Shown in pieces: positions 9,931 to 20,100 of a DNA stretch of 64,000 nt. Position numbers and translations under genes: made by a program. Below the pieces are notes generated by a model. It saw nothing but the letters and a program-made list of their open reading frames with translations, did not search any database and was not told the DNA's origin. Source of the stretch: Mesostigma viride. Its lineage: Eukaryota; Streptophyta; Mesostigmatophyceae; Mesostigmatales; Mesostigmataceae. How positions within the stretch are numbered: position 1 is the stretch's first letter; each line of letters starts with the position of its first letter. The DNA lies in NCBI GenBank assembly GCA_009746045.1, contig RPFO01000392.1:124001-188000 (forward strand). Direction: 5' to 3'.

Positions 9931-11118
9931 ACGGCAGCGCCTGACCTCCTGGACCCCAGCAGCCCTTTGCCCTTCGTCACCGCCATCCAGGAGGCCTATG
10001 CTGAGATCCAGCAGGCCTGTTCTCCCGTCCGTGCCGCTCAGGCGGTACAGCGCCACCTCCCTCGCGGCTCTCCCTCGGTCGCCTCCGTTCAATCTCCCGC
10101 CGCATTCCCTGCTCGCGTCATCGATAAACACCAGAAAACCTACGCGGGTATTCTGCACACGGCTGATTGGATTGCTCTTTTCGCGGACCTCAACGCCCAG
10201 GGACGTGCGTGGCTGTTCTCGCTTTCCTTGCGGAGTGTGGGCTCGGCGTACCTTCGTGCTCTTCCCATGGCCCCCCCATTCGCCTTGGCTCCCAGCCACT
10301 ACTCGGTGGCGCTCCGGCACCAGCTATTTGCCCCGCAGCCTCTTGTTCCGGCCGGGCGGCCTTGTGGTAGCTGTGGGCAGCCGCTGGATCCCACGGGGAC
10401 TCACTACCTTGCCTGCATGGGGGGCCAACAGAATCAGAATTGGTATTTGTATTTGCACACTGTCCTCCTGACGGTGGTGCTCGCCATGATTCGGTCGGTT
10501 TTCCCCCACGCGAACATCCGGTCCGAGGATGCGGATGGCGCTGCCTTCTATTCCCCCAACCACCGGCCTGACATCGTGGTGCTGGACTTTGAGGGGGGTG
10601 GCCGGCATCTGCTTATTGACGTTTCGGTGGCGCGGCCCTTGGCTCTTAGCCACGTGGCTGGGGCCTCCCTCACGGCAGGTTACACGGCGGACCGGGCGGA
10701 GCGGGCCAAGCTCCTGGCCTACGGCGACGTCGGGCACCATCGTGTGGTGCCCTTTGTCCTGGAGGAGTTTGGGGCCATGGGGCCCCTGACCTCCGCCTTC
10801 TTCAAGGAGTGTTGCCGGCTCCGGGAGGATCGGCTGGACCTGGAGGGCCAGCGGGCCCCATGGTCGGCGCGGACCTGGACGTCATATTGGCGTCAGCGCT
10901 TGTCGGTGGCGCTGACTCGGGCCATGGCTGACATCATGCTCCGCCGTACGCGGGCTGATTTTGCGGTGCAGCAGGGCTATTAGGTTCCTCCCGTTAGGCG
11001 TTTCCATTGGTCTTATCGTAGTATAGAGCTTTGACATGGCTCTGTATATAGGTTTATAGCTGGGCGTTTGCTTTGGTTTGAGTGATTTCACTCTGCTGTA
11101 AGTAATTATATTTTTAAT
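9931..11118 (+). mobile_element. 5'-truncated LINE, RLE-type
   Basis: This insertion is bounded by a 13-bp target-site duplication, atatattcctagt, at 9918-9930 and 11119-11131. It holds the C-terminal part of a LINE protein (9967-10983) and a short 3' untranslated region ending in ttatatttttaatat. The 5' truncation and long target duplication are typical of target-primed reverse transcription. Confidence 0.8.
9967..10983 (+). CDS. LINE C-terminal restriction-like endonuclease region
   Basis: This 338-codon open frame is the C-terminal end of a non-LTR retrotransposon polyprotein; the RT part is missing through 5' truncation. A zinc motif CGSCGQPLDPTGTHYLAC (C-x2-C-x9-H-x3-C) lies near residues 133-150. 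It is followed by a PD-(D/E)xK-like core, RPDIVVLDFEG then HLLIDVSV, around residues 199-220. This order (CCHC then PD-D) is that of the restriction-like endonuclease of R2, NeSL and Dualen-type LINEs, which nicks the target DNA. The frame is intact to its TAG stop. The ATG at 9967 is not a true start, because the element is cut at 9931. The other LINEs in this window carry APE-type endonucleases instead, so this marks a separate lineage. Confidence 0.7.
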   Translation: MPFVTAIQEAYAEIQQACSPVRAAQAVQRHLPRGSPSVASVQSPAAFPARVIDKHQKTYAGILHTADWIALFADLNAQGRAWLFSLSLRSVGSAYLRALPMAPPFALAPSHYSVALRHQLFAPQPLVPAGRPCGSCGQPLDPTGTHYLACMGGQQNQNWYLYLHTVLLTVVLAMIRSVFPHANIRSEDADGAAFYSPNHRPDIVVLDFEGGGRHLLIDVSVARPLALSHVAGASLTAGYTADRAERAKLLAYGDVGHHRVVPFVLEEFGAMGPLTSAFFKECCRLREDRLDLEGQRAPWSARTWTSYWRQRLSVALTRAMADIMLRRTRADFAVQQGY

Positions 11119-11131
11119 ATATATTCCTAGT

Positions 11132-11330
11132 CTGAGGTGGAAGGATGAGGGGGCTGCCAGGGCTTGTGGTCAACGTGTCCAGATGACCGCCCCCCTCCAG
11201 TATACCGGCTTCCCCCTTGCGCTCTGCCGATGGTGGTAAGGAAGGATGTATTGCCATGCCCCTTCTCAGGGATATTGATGTGCTACTGACATGTAGTCCC
11301 AACGGCGATATGTTCCAATTTAATCATGAC
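11132..11330. mobile_element. Degenerate ORF1-only LINE pieces
   Basis: The part at 11150-11228 resembles, on the minus strand, the C-terminal coding end of the ORF1-only LINE (ccagggcttgtgg, accgccccc, ccagtataccggc). The part at 11255-11325 resembles its 3' end on the plus strand (ccccttctcaggg, gtcccaacggcgatatg). They face each other and are decayed. Confidence 0.45.
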
Positions 11331-11520
11331 TGCCGGGACCGGACCTAGTGATGGTGTAGGCGACTGAACCCTAGCTACTCAACCAGTCCATCTATTAATT
11401 AACTAAGTAATGATCCGATTCCCGATTCAATCTATTCCACATGACTATGGCCCGGCCGGGCATGGCCCGAGTGGCCCCCGGCGGCCGGCCCGCCCGGCCC
11501 GGCCGGTAGGTTCAACCTAC

Positions 11521-11576
11521 CGCCGTGCATTGATCATGCCATGGCGGTTGCGGCCGCCATGATCAGTGCACGGCGG
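11521..11576. repeat. GC-rich hairpin
   Basis: The right arm ccgccatgatcagtgcacgg is the near-exact complement of cgccgtgcattgatcatg...gcgg on the left, with a 5-nt bulge (ccatg) in the left arm. Upstream (11444-11520) is a run of ccggcc-rich palindromic sequence. It could form a cruciform or an RNA hairpin. Confidence 0.55.
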
Positions 11577-11580
11577 TGAG

Positions 11581-12500
11581 CCACGAGCTGTCATGACCAT
11601 GTACGCGCGCTGTCATGACTCGAACACGCGGACAAGATGACGGCAGGCTCGAGCTACCATGGTCCGGAGTCTCTCGATTTCTGGCCTGCGCTGGTTGTCT
11701 CCTTGATGTACTTCATGATAATAATATGCCCACATTATTAAACACTACCGTAGCATTCATGTAGTTGTCCTCTCCCATCAGTAGGGATGATAACTGTGGT
11801 GTAAAGACCAAACATGGCGCGCATGCAAAACATCAATGGCCACGTACCTGCCCGTCTGAAGGATGACATGCCTAATGCTGCGCTTGCGCGCCGCTTCATT
11901 ATCTATCGCTTCCTGCACCGCTGCAGTGTACATACTGAATCAGTCCCTGAGGAGCATTGGGCCCGGCCCGCTGCCTTTGAAGTCGTGAAATTGTACGCCA
12001 GCAGGCTTGACTGCCTGGTGCCTGGCCAGCAGTGCCTGGCCTGCTGGCCAGCTCCCCGTAATTTCTGCCATTGTGCCTCACACGAGTCACACCGTGCAGT
12101 TTGCACAAGCCTTAGAAGTTTGAAGAAACCTTTCAAATGACAGGGCTCGAATTAAATTTGTGGCGCGACCCGTTCGCTACCGTGAAGCTTGGGCTCTAAA
12201 GGCCCGGCGCGGCGCGGGCGCGGCGCGGTAACTTTAATTTGAACTTTGCGACCCAAAATCATGAAGCCCATTCATCATGATAGCAGTTTGCGAGGTCGAT
12301 TCACGAAGTAGTTAGACGCAAAGTGATTTTGACCACTACGGTACTCGTTTTCCATTTCACCTCTCTGGTCTATATATATTTTTTAAAGCCCGATGGTCTT
12401 TAATATGTCGGGATCTGCCCATGGGCGGCGTGGGACACAACAACAACGTACAACAATGTTCAACAATTGGATAATAAATATACCCATTTCCCCAGGATTC
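11581..12500. other. No gene; short Penelope-like end at 11637-11708
   Basis: The stretch 11637-11708 matches the last 70 bp or so of the Penelope-like repeat (ggcaggctcgagctaccat through gcgctggttgtctcctt). The rest, including the open frame 11814-12140, has no recognisable domain. From about 12200 the right inverted end of the 5.7-kb candidate element begins. Confidence 0.45.
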
Positions 12501-12766
12501 CCCCCCCCAAATTAATTAATTAATTAACTGATTAATTAATTAATTAATTAGACACGTGCTCCCTTTGGCCGGGGAGTCACGGAGCATTTACCCCGATGGA
12601 TGGATGTGGGTGCAAACAGCCGTCCTACCGCCGGTCTAATTATTTATCTATCAGCTACCTACAACATCCGTCTATCTAGCAGCATCCCTAACTACAACAT
12701 CTATCTAAACAGCATCACGCTACCCTAGGGGAGCTGGACAGACATCTGGCGTACCTCCCGCGGGTT

Positions 12767-13175
12767 CGCCTTTGCACCGTCTCCGGCTTTTTGCCTTTGC
12801 ACCGTGTGCAGTTCTTGGACGTTTGGAATCATGGCATGGATGGCTAACGTGATGACTGACTAGCTACCTTTTCAGTGGTTTTCCATTTGCGGGTGTTTCC
12901 TCGTAAATGGTGGGAGATCGAGCGATCGCAGCAATGGTGCTCACCACTAGACACTCCCGGCCAGTTAGGCTCGAGAAACACACGCCCTGATCAAGCATGC
13001 TGTTTCCGGCCCCACCGTCTAGGTCATCTAGTCGCTCTACACGTAAGCCAGCCATAATTTCAATGCACAAGGATACACATTTCCATCACCATTCATCTTC
13101 ATCATCCTAACGGCAGGCTCGAGCTACCATGGTCCGGATTCTCCCGATTTCTGGCCTGCGCTGGTTGTCTCCTTG
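12767..13175 (+). mobile_element. 5'-truncated Penelope-like element
   Basis: This 409-bp insertion is flanked by a 16-bp duplication, GTACCTCCCGCGGGTT, at 12751-12766 and 13176-13191. The uninterrupted LINE B sequence is recovered when it and one flank copy are removed. It matches the 3' part of the copy at 48578-49821, from cctttgcaccg to ggttgtctccttg, and carries no RT. Confidence 0.78.
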
Positions 13176-13567
13176 GTACCTCCCGCGGGTTTGCACACGC
13201 GGGCGCTTCCCCACAGTGGGGGGCGGCTCGTTGTCCTCTATGACGTGGGCCCACTTGGCCTTGTCCATCATCTTCTTCCAAATCACGGAGAGGCCTAGTA
13301 GGCCCCCCATGTCCTCTACTAGCTGTTCTTTGAAGGTGCACGGGCCTTGCGGCGTCGAACATCACGGGGCCCGGCCCACGTCAGGAGGTGGCGGCCAGGC
13401 TGAGCTGGTCGCAGTCCCGCGGGGGGGCCACGTGAGGTGTCTACCCTGTTGGTGCGAGCTAGCTAGGTGCCCTACTAGTACGAGCTGCAAGCGCCGCTGC
13501 TTAATGGTGCTGGTGATATATGGCATGCCCTGGTACATATGTCCTCATTGCGGACATGCACTCTGTC

Positions 13568-13936
13568 CGCAATGAGGACCTGTACCAGGGCATGCCCTAT
13601 ATCACCAGCACCATTAAGCAACGACGCCTGCAGCTAGTAGGGCACCTAGCTCGCACCAACCAGGTAGACACCTCACGTGGCCCCCCCGCAGGACTGCGAC
13701 CAGCCCAGCCTGGCCGGCACCTCCTGACGTGGGCTGGGCCCAGTGATCATGTTAGACGCCGCAAGGCCCGCACCTTCAAAGAACAGCTAGTAGAGGACAT
13801 GGGGGGCCTAGGCCTCTCTGTGATTTGGAAGAAGATGCTGGACAAGGCCAAGTGGGCCCAGGTCATAGAGGACAACGAGCCCCCCCCAGTGGGGAAGCGC
13901 CCGCGTGTGCAATCCCGCGGGAGGCACGCCAGATAG
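13568..13936 (+). CDS. LINE B C-terminal RT fragment
   Basis: The open frame encodes the last part of a LINE ORF2 protein after the reverse transcriptase core. It contains QRRLQLVGHLARTNQVDT, the R-R-x5-GH-x-x-R pattern that follows the thumb region in many L1-type ORF2s, then WAGPSDHVRRRKA and the basic end GKRPRVQSRGRHAR before the TAG at 13934-13936. The 5' part is missing. A near-identical, inverted copy of the same coding stretch lies at 13200-13560. Confidence 0.65.
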   Translation, partial: RNEDLYQGMPYITSTIKQRRLQLVGHLARTNQVDTSRGPPAGLRPAQPGRHLLTWAGPSDHVRRRKARTFKEQLVEDMGGLGLSVIWKKMLDKAKWAQVIEDNEPPPVGKRPRVQSRGRHAR

Positions 13937-14146
13937 CTCCCCTAGCTAGCCGGGCAGCGTGCGGCTGCCTAGATAGATGTTGTAGTTAGAATGCTGTTAG
14001 ATAGAGGTAGTATGTAGCCGATGTAGATAGATTAGACCGGTAGGACTGTTTGCACCCATCCATCCATCCATCGGGGTTAATGCTCCGTGACTCCCCAACG
14101 GGAGCACGAGTCTAATTAATTAATTAATTAATTAATGGTTTCAGTT

Positions 14147-14508
14147 GGTGCGAGCTAAGTGAGCCGGTACCCTACAGTACTAGCTTCGTGATGAGGCGCC
14201 GGCTTGCTGCTTCACTGAATGCTTGACGGTGCAGCTGGTCAGTGATATGTGGCATGCCGAGGTACCTCACGGCGGAATACTGACGTGAGCAGCGTATACG
14301 TATCCAACCACACGGAAAATTGACCGCAGCAGGTTGGTGACTGCGCCGTCCAGCTTTCTGGCAAGGTCGATCGGCTGCATGTGAGCCGTGGCCCGGCCTG
14401 AGGGTCCACGTCTCCGTCGGCCCCGTAGGTAAGAACATGGAGGACAAGGACCTTAACAGGTCATCATTTCTTTAGCTTGCCCAAGGGCTTGCGCCACAGG
14501 GCCCTGCC
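14147..14508 (-). pseudogene. Diverged LINE B RT-thumb fragment
   Basis: The minus strand resembles the LINE B sequence at 52475-52760 (gccgtccagctt, cttgcccaagggcttgcgcc, cttaacaggtc), but with many substitutions. It therefore represents an older B copy. It abuts the ORF1-only LINE inserted at 14518. Confidence 0.5.
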
Positions 14509-14517
14509 ATGTTGTAG

Positions 14518-15757
14518 TGCAGCACGCTGGCTGCTGAGCTCCCCACCATCCCCACCGCCACCGCCACCCTCCTCGCCTCCACCCCCCCCCTCCGCCCCCA
14601 CCGACTCCATCACCGCCCAGCTCCGCGACATTGACCAACGTCTTAAGGATAATGCCATCGCTATCGAGGTCCTGCAGAACACCGCGGGCCTCACCGCCCA
14701 GGCGGTGAAGGACATTGCCGCCAAGCCAGCCTCTGCTGGCCTGGCCGGCGATGCTCCTCCCATCACGACCTGGGCGGACATGCTTAAGCAGCACACCACC
14801 TCCACCACCTCCGCCGTCGCAGCCCAGCTCCAGCGGCAGACGCTTGACCTCCGCGAGGAGGCCGAGCTTGCCAAGCGCAGCCTTAACGTCATTGTCAAGA
14901 ACCTCGACATGGAGGAAGGTGAGAATTCCGAGAAGCTTGCACGTGCGTTTGAGAGAGAAATTCTTAGTCGCATGGGCCTTACTGGTGAGATCGACCTGGT
15001 CGCCCACCGCCTTCCCCGCGCGCGGGGTAAGGCAGGGCCGCCCCCGCTCCTTCTCACCTTTAAGACCCCGGCGGACAAGATTTCTTTTCTCCGACGCCGC
15101 AAGCGGCTCGAGAAGACTCTCTTCACCCTTGACGACGACTTGACCCTGGCGCAGCAACAACGGCGACGGGAGCTATGGCCCACCTACTTCCAGCTCCGGC
15201 AGACCAAGGCGGGGCAGCCGGTGTACTGGAAGGGGGCGACCATCTACGTCGGCCACAAGCCCTGGCAGGCGACCCCCGCGGCCCCAACGACTCCAGACGC
15301 CCCAGCTTAGGGGAATACAGCAGTAGTAGTGTAGAATAGATAGACCGTGGCCATGTACATGTACGCCTCCTAGAGGCACTATCCTAGCTAAGCCACACGC
15401 TTTCTTTAATCATGTACATGTGTGCCTATGATGTGCCACACTCCAGATGATGCCTAGCTTTATTTAGCTCTGTTGTGCCCATGCAGGGAGTAACTCTCTG
15501 CTGAGACGCCATGCCCTAGCCTTTTTGTATAGCTATGCTGATCTTCCCCCCCATGACAGGCTCCCCCTTCGCTGGGCATAGCCTGAAGATCATGGGGATG
15601 CAAGTGCCCTGGTGCACCTAGAGCAAGGGTCCTTTACATCCCCACCCTTGCAGGAAGTAGCTTAGGATGTATGATAGGCCATATGCCCCCTCTCAAGGGC
15701 TATGTGCTACATATACTCCCAACGGAGTTATGTTACAATTCAATTCAATTCAATTCA
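14518..15757 (+). mobile_element. ORF1-only LINE, copy 1 (5'-truncated)
   Basis: The element is flanked by ATGTTGTAG at 14509-14517 and 15758-15766. It contains the 3' part of ORF1, then a 447-bp 3' untranslated region, and ends with the hairpin ACTCC-CAAC-GGAGT and a (caatt)n tail. No ORF2 or RT lies between ORF1 and the 3' end. The same layout occurs in the copies at 46938-48329 and 50212-52198. Confidence 0.82.
14519..15310 (+). CDS. L1-type ORF1 protein (RRM/CTD part)
   Basis: The frame is open from the 5' truncation to the TAG at 15308-15310. After a proline-rich stretch it has a likely coiled-coil region (DSITAQLRDIDQRLKDNA, then helical repeats). The core resembles the L1 ORF1p RRM and C-terminal domain: SLNVIVKNLDMEEGE, a long helix, VAHRLPRARGKAG, PPPLLLTFKTPADK, FLRRRKRLEKTLFTL. 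A C-terminal part follows with QQRRRELWPTYFQLRQTK and PVYWKGATIYVG. ORF1p coats LINE RNA as an RNA chaperone. The apparent ATG at 14477 lies in flanking DNA and is not the native start; the full-length copy at 50212-52198 starts MSKRLSTQRSL. Confidence 0.72.
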   Translation, partial: AARWLLSSPPSPPPPPPSSPPPPPSAPTDSITAQLRDIDQRLKDNAIAIEVLQNTAGLTAQAVKDIAAKPASAGLAGDAPPITTWADMLKQHTTSTTSAVAAQLQRQTLDLREEAELAKRSLNVIVKNLDMEEGENSEKLARAFEREILSRMGLTGEIDLVAHRLPRARGKAGPPPLLLTFKTPADKISFLRRRKRLEKTLFTLDDDLTLAQQQRRRELWPTYFQLRQTKAGQPVYWKGATIYVGHKPWQATPAAPTTPDAPA

Positions 15758-15766
15758 ATGTTGTAG

Positions 15767-15918
15767 TTAGTTAGTGACGTTGTTAGATAGATGTTGTAGG
15801 TAGCTGATGTAGCTAGATTAGACCGGTAGGACTGTTTGCACCCATCCATCCATCCATCGGGGTAGTTAATTATGCTCCGTGACTTCCCAACGGGAGCAAG
15901 AGTATAATTAATTAATTT
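15767..15918 (+). mobile_element. LINE B 3' tail
   Basis: A LINE B 3' untranslated end reads gattagaccggtaggactg, catccatccatccatcgggg, gactTcccaacgggagc, and closes with (attaatta)n. The ORF1-only LINE copy 1 sits immediately upstream. Confidence 0.65.
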
Positions 15919-16500
15919 ATGGGGACAGTGGTGAGGGAATGAAGCGTCCTTCACTCTCCGGCCTGCACGTCAACAATAATGAACGTTGCAGCTGACGGCG
16001 ATGAGGCATGCGTCGGTCATCCTTGTCAGGGAACGGGACACCCGTCGATGGTTAACTGAACAGCTGGCGCCTTCCAACTATCATGGACATTGTCCCCGGC
16101 CTCATTTTCCTTGTCTTTGCCCTTCTGTGCTTTCGGCATGATGGTACACTAGTGTGATGTGACTTGCCTCATCATTGCGGGCAACCTGCATGCCGGCATG
16201 CACCTGGCTCAAAAAGGATTTGTATTAGTTGAGATCAGTTGTAGTACTTTGCCGCCGAAACGTCACATTGCAAAACCATCACAGTTGGCGGCGGGTTCCT
16301 TCGTCCGGACTTGTCCATTTTCGCGGTCAAAAGTGGCCTTATATACGCCCAGGTTACGCCTTCAAATTGGGCCATACCCGGGTTAAGTTACGGTGGCACC
16401 CAGCCTTAAGTTACGGTCGCCGCCCGAAATTCGGCGTCGTAACTTGACGCGGGAACGTAATGACCTTAAGAATCGTAACTTAACGCGGGTATGACTGTAT
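15919..16500. repeat. Dispersed repeat D, empty copy
   Basis: About 580 bp are shared with 24227-25880, from atggggacagtggtga to cgggtatgactgtat. This copy lacks the three insertions present in the other. One end (read inward: cagtcatacccgcgttaag) resembles DNA-transposon termini and the MITE at 28626. The coding content is unclear and no protein was recognised. Confidence 0.75.
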
Positions 16501-16769
16501 GTGAATTGTTGTTATTTGTGTCCCACGCCGCAGTTGAGTTGAGTTGAGTTTATTCCCGCGAAAAGGCGTGGGATCCACTGAACTGAACTGAACTGAACGT
16601 TGCGAAACGAAATAATTATGGCGCCATTTTTAGGGGCCCACTTCACACTTTTTGCGGCCCTCGGCCACTACTGTATAGGTAGACTCTCTGCATAGACTCT
16701 CTGCGGCCCATGTGCGGCTTGGGAATCAAGTGAACTGAACTAAACTAAACTGAACTAAACTGAACTCCA
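16501..16769. repeat. LINE-tail fragments with (tgaac)n
   Basis: Pieces of the 3' end of the L1-like LINE family occur in both orientations. On the minus strand gcgggaataaactcaactc covers about 16540-16570. Plus-strand (actga)n tails lie at 16577-16600 and 16728-16765. The phrase gtgtcccacgccgca also recurs at 12430, 62660 and 62990. Confidence 0.5.
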
Positions 16770-16854
16770 CACTTGGCGTTCTTCCTTACTCCAATGACGT
16801 CACTTTGACCGAGGATACTGGCCCTGTTAGCACGTAAACCACGTTCAATCCACC

Positions 16855-17066
16855 CAGGCAAATTCATCGAGGTCCCCCGGCGCACCCCTCCTCCCGCGGC
16901 CGCCGATGCCTCCCCGGCAGAGGCCGACGCAGAACCGACACAGGACAACTCCGATGCGCTGGCCACCACCACCCCGCACCACAACCTCCCGTCCGATCTG
17001 GGCCTCTCCGACATGGAAGCGTCGGCGACACCGGCTACCGGCAAGCGCCGCGACCGCGACCCCTGA
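16855..17066 (+). pseudogene. ORF1 C-terminal end of LINE family C
   Basis: The plus frame reads KFIEVPRRTPPPAAADASP, then an acidic Ala/Glu-rich stretch, and closes with TPATGKRRDRDP before the TGA. ORF2 starts 38 nt later. Position and composition fit the tail of a LINE ORF1; no catalytic or zinc motif is visible in this piece. Confidence 0.4.
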
Positions 17067-17104
17067 AACCAGGTAAGACCTCTGCCTTCCCACGACATAA
17101 TCCT

Positions 17105-20100
17105 ATGAGCCAACTAACGCTAGTCTCGTGGAATGTCAGGGGGCTTAACACATACGGAGTCCGCACAGTGGGACAGGGCCGCACCATGACTCGCATCCGG
17201 GAACTTACAGTAGAATTGGATAGCCTCCTACATCAATATGTTGGTCCCTCTCACGAGATTGGCTTGGACTGCAAGAACACAAAATTCAGATAGATGCAGA
17301 ACGTACCGCCCTCCGGGCGGTCCGAGCACTTGCACCTAGAACACTATGCCAATGGGGATGGGCTCGGGGTACCCAAGGGGGAACGGCACTCATACAATAC
17401 CGCAAACCACCTAACCCAACCATGACATACTGCCATGGACATTACAAGCAGACACAGCCCCGGCTAGATGGCAGGGCAGATGGACACGACAATCTATCAC
17501 ATGGGCGGGAAGCCAGGGCTACCTCATTACCATCTATGCGCCGACCCTAGATATGCCGGCTGAACAAAACCTTTTCTACCAGCATATATTTGCAATGGTT
17601 TCTGATCTCATCTCCAACGGCCAAGAAATAGTACTTATGGGGGATTTTAACATTGATCTAAACGAACACCCTGCCCACCGTACAGCCTCCTTTTACCAAC
17701 ACATTCTAGACCTGAATTTGCAGGATGTCATTCGGTCACGGGATCAGGAGCACACTTGGCTGGCCACTCGTCTGGGCGTTCGCACAACCCGTCGTTTGGA
17801 TAAAATATATATCACGCCCAAATGGGCCGATTTAGTCTGCCACGCCAGCGTAGAACGCTCCACAGCCTTCTCAGACCATTACCCATGCATTGTCACGCTA
17901 GCCCACCACACCCAGGCCCCACGGGGCCCAGGCATCCCTCGCATCAATAAAATCCTTCTACAAGACGATCAGTTTTATTTTGAGATCATGCAACGTTGGA
18001 GCAATTGGCGAACTCACAAGGATAGCTACACTGACTGCTGCACGTGGATGCAGGAAGGCCTAGCCAAAATGCTAGAATATTCACATACCTACTCCCTAAA
18101 CGTACGTCGGAGAAAGGACGCGCATACCGAATTCACCAACGCATAGTCAACAAGCTACAGCTGAAACCCCACCTAAACCACTACGAACAAGCTCGACTTC
18201 AAAGTTCACAAACTGAACTCGACAAACTCCGTTTTGAAAGACACGCCCTAGCTTTAGACTCTGAAAATCTGTGGTGGCATCAGGTAGGCGAACGCATGAC
18301 AAAAGATTTTTTCGCACTTATTCCACCACTAAAATCCAACTCAATCATTTCAGAAATCCAGGATGAACAAGGCACACACACGGCCACAACCCCCATCCTA
18401 GAAAGTGGACATCGTTTCTACACCTCGCTGTTCCAAAATGAACCCAACCCCGAAGCCGACGCGGCCATAGCAAAAATTTTACAAGCTATCCCACGCCGCC
18501 TCACACTTGCGCAACAACACCAACTAGACCAAACCCCCTCCATGGAGGAGGCTACTAATGCCATGCAAAACATCCGGACCGGTAGTGCCCCAGGGGTGGA
18601 TGGGCTTCCCATCGAGTTTTGGAAAACTTTTTGGTCCCTTTTACACGTAGATTTCTATCAATGCATACTAGAAATCTGGCAACATGGACAAATTACGGGT
18701 CAATGGGCCGAAACAGCCCTCATTTTATTGTTCAAAAAGGGTGACAAAACACAGTGGAAAAATTACCGGCCAATACGGCTCCTTACGGTTGCGTACAAAA
18801 TCATTAGCAAGATAATTCAGCAAAGGCTCTACTCTGTTCTCGACTGCCTTATAGGCCCGGAGCAAGTAGGCTTCCGTGCTAACCTCCATATCAACGATAG
18901 CATCACCCTCATAATGGACATAGTAGAGAAGGCATGGCGCGACGACATTGCGGCTTTATCCTCTTCTGGGACTTTGAAAAAGCGTTTGACCGCATGTGCT
19001 GGGCATACCTCCGACACATATTGATCGGCTTAGGGTTTGGCCCACGCATCCTAACGGTCATCATGGGAATGATCAAATCGCTAACCTGGTACATCCTTAT
19101 CAACGGTCACAAATCTGCACTTGGCCACAGCTCAAGATCCCTCCCCCAAGGAGATTGTATGTCCCCCATCTTGTTCCTACTGGCACACGCAGGATTGTTT
19201 TGGCTCCACCAGCACGACCCTCGTCTGCAGGGCTTCCCGCTTGCAGGCAGTGCCAAAGGTATTGTACAGATAGCCTATGTGGATGACACCACCAATGTTT
19301 GCATCTCTCTACAGGAAGTGAATGCTGTCTTGGAAAATATCAACACGTACTCTGTGGCCTCACAACAACGTTGTAATGTGCAAAAGTCCACGGGACTGCA
19401 CATCGGCAAACCCAACCCATCTCGGATAAACCCCTCTCACCTGGCCATGACATGGGTCAAACCAGGTGAACACCATCTTTTGCACAATTGCCCCATTGGC
19501 TGCACGCCAGAGGGACGTTTGGCTGAACATCGTGCGTTTTTATATGACGAAACCAACCACGTGGGCAAACTTGCAGGAGTGCTCCTCACGGCAGGGCGGT
19601 GGGGTGGCGTCCAGCGGATGAGCTTACGAGGAAAAGCACTAATCGTCAACCAACTCTTGTTCTCCAAGGTTTTATACTACTGTCTGGCACACCCTCCCAA
19701 CGATCATACCATACAGCTTATCCAACGCATCGGCAGCAACTTTGTTTGGAAACAAAAGGTTTGATATCTCACACGGTACATGGTTGGATCAGCCGGGATA
19801 TGTCCTTTATGTCATGGTTGCACGGTGGTCTAGGGCTACACAACATACAATGGCGCTTGTGGTCGATGTATGCTAAACAAGTGATCAGCGTGTACATGGA
19901 AGTGAACACGCACCCTGGCTGCTGTTGGCAAAAGAGTCTCTCTCCGCTAGTTACACCCATGCTAATGGCACATCATGGCACCTTGACGCTGGAGTACTTG
20001 GCTGCACACTGATATCATACAAGGGGCTCCCCTGGTACTGGTCGCGCCTATGGTTAGGTTATCACAAGCTCAAACCTGGGCGCCTCGTTTTTCCCACCAC

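Larger units (their letters stand above)
6643..12341. mobile_element. Candidate 5.7-kb TIR-bounded element (composite)
   Basis: The left end starts CCGTAGTGGTCAAAATCAC just after TA (6641-6642). The right end is its complement just before TA (12342-12343). The inverted ends match over about 34 bp with one mismatch. The first nine bases equal those of the MITE at 3331. Between the ends lie several other insertions (6886-8613, 9132-9908, 9931-11118). I see no transposase. The two ends may belong to one large element of the Tc1/mariner type swollen by later insertions, or to two separate elements. Confidence 0.4.
12509..14136. mobile_element. Palindromic pair of LINE B 3' ends
   Basis: A minus-strand LINE B 3' end (12509-13562) and a plus-strand one (13568-14136) meet head to head near 13564. 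Both are 5'-truncated at the same spot (tccgcaatgagga). The arms are nearly perfect inverted repeats for about 380 bp on each side of the centre. Beyond that, the left arm is interrupted by the Penelope-like insertion at 12767-13175. Both outer ends carry the B 3' hairpin (CTCCC-CAAC-GGGAG type, altered on the left) and an (ATTA)n tail. Confidence 0.8.

Noticed and set aside
14453-15183. Long minus-strand frames opposite the ORF1 of the ORF1-only LINE
   Set aside because: They are shadows of a GC-rich coding strand; the plus strand has the L1 ORF1 motifs in all three copies.
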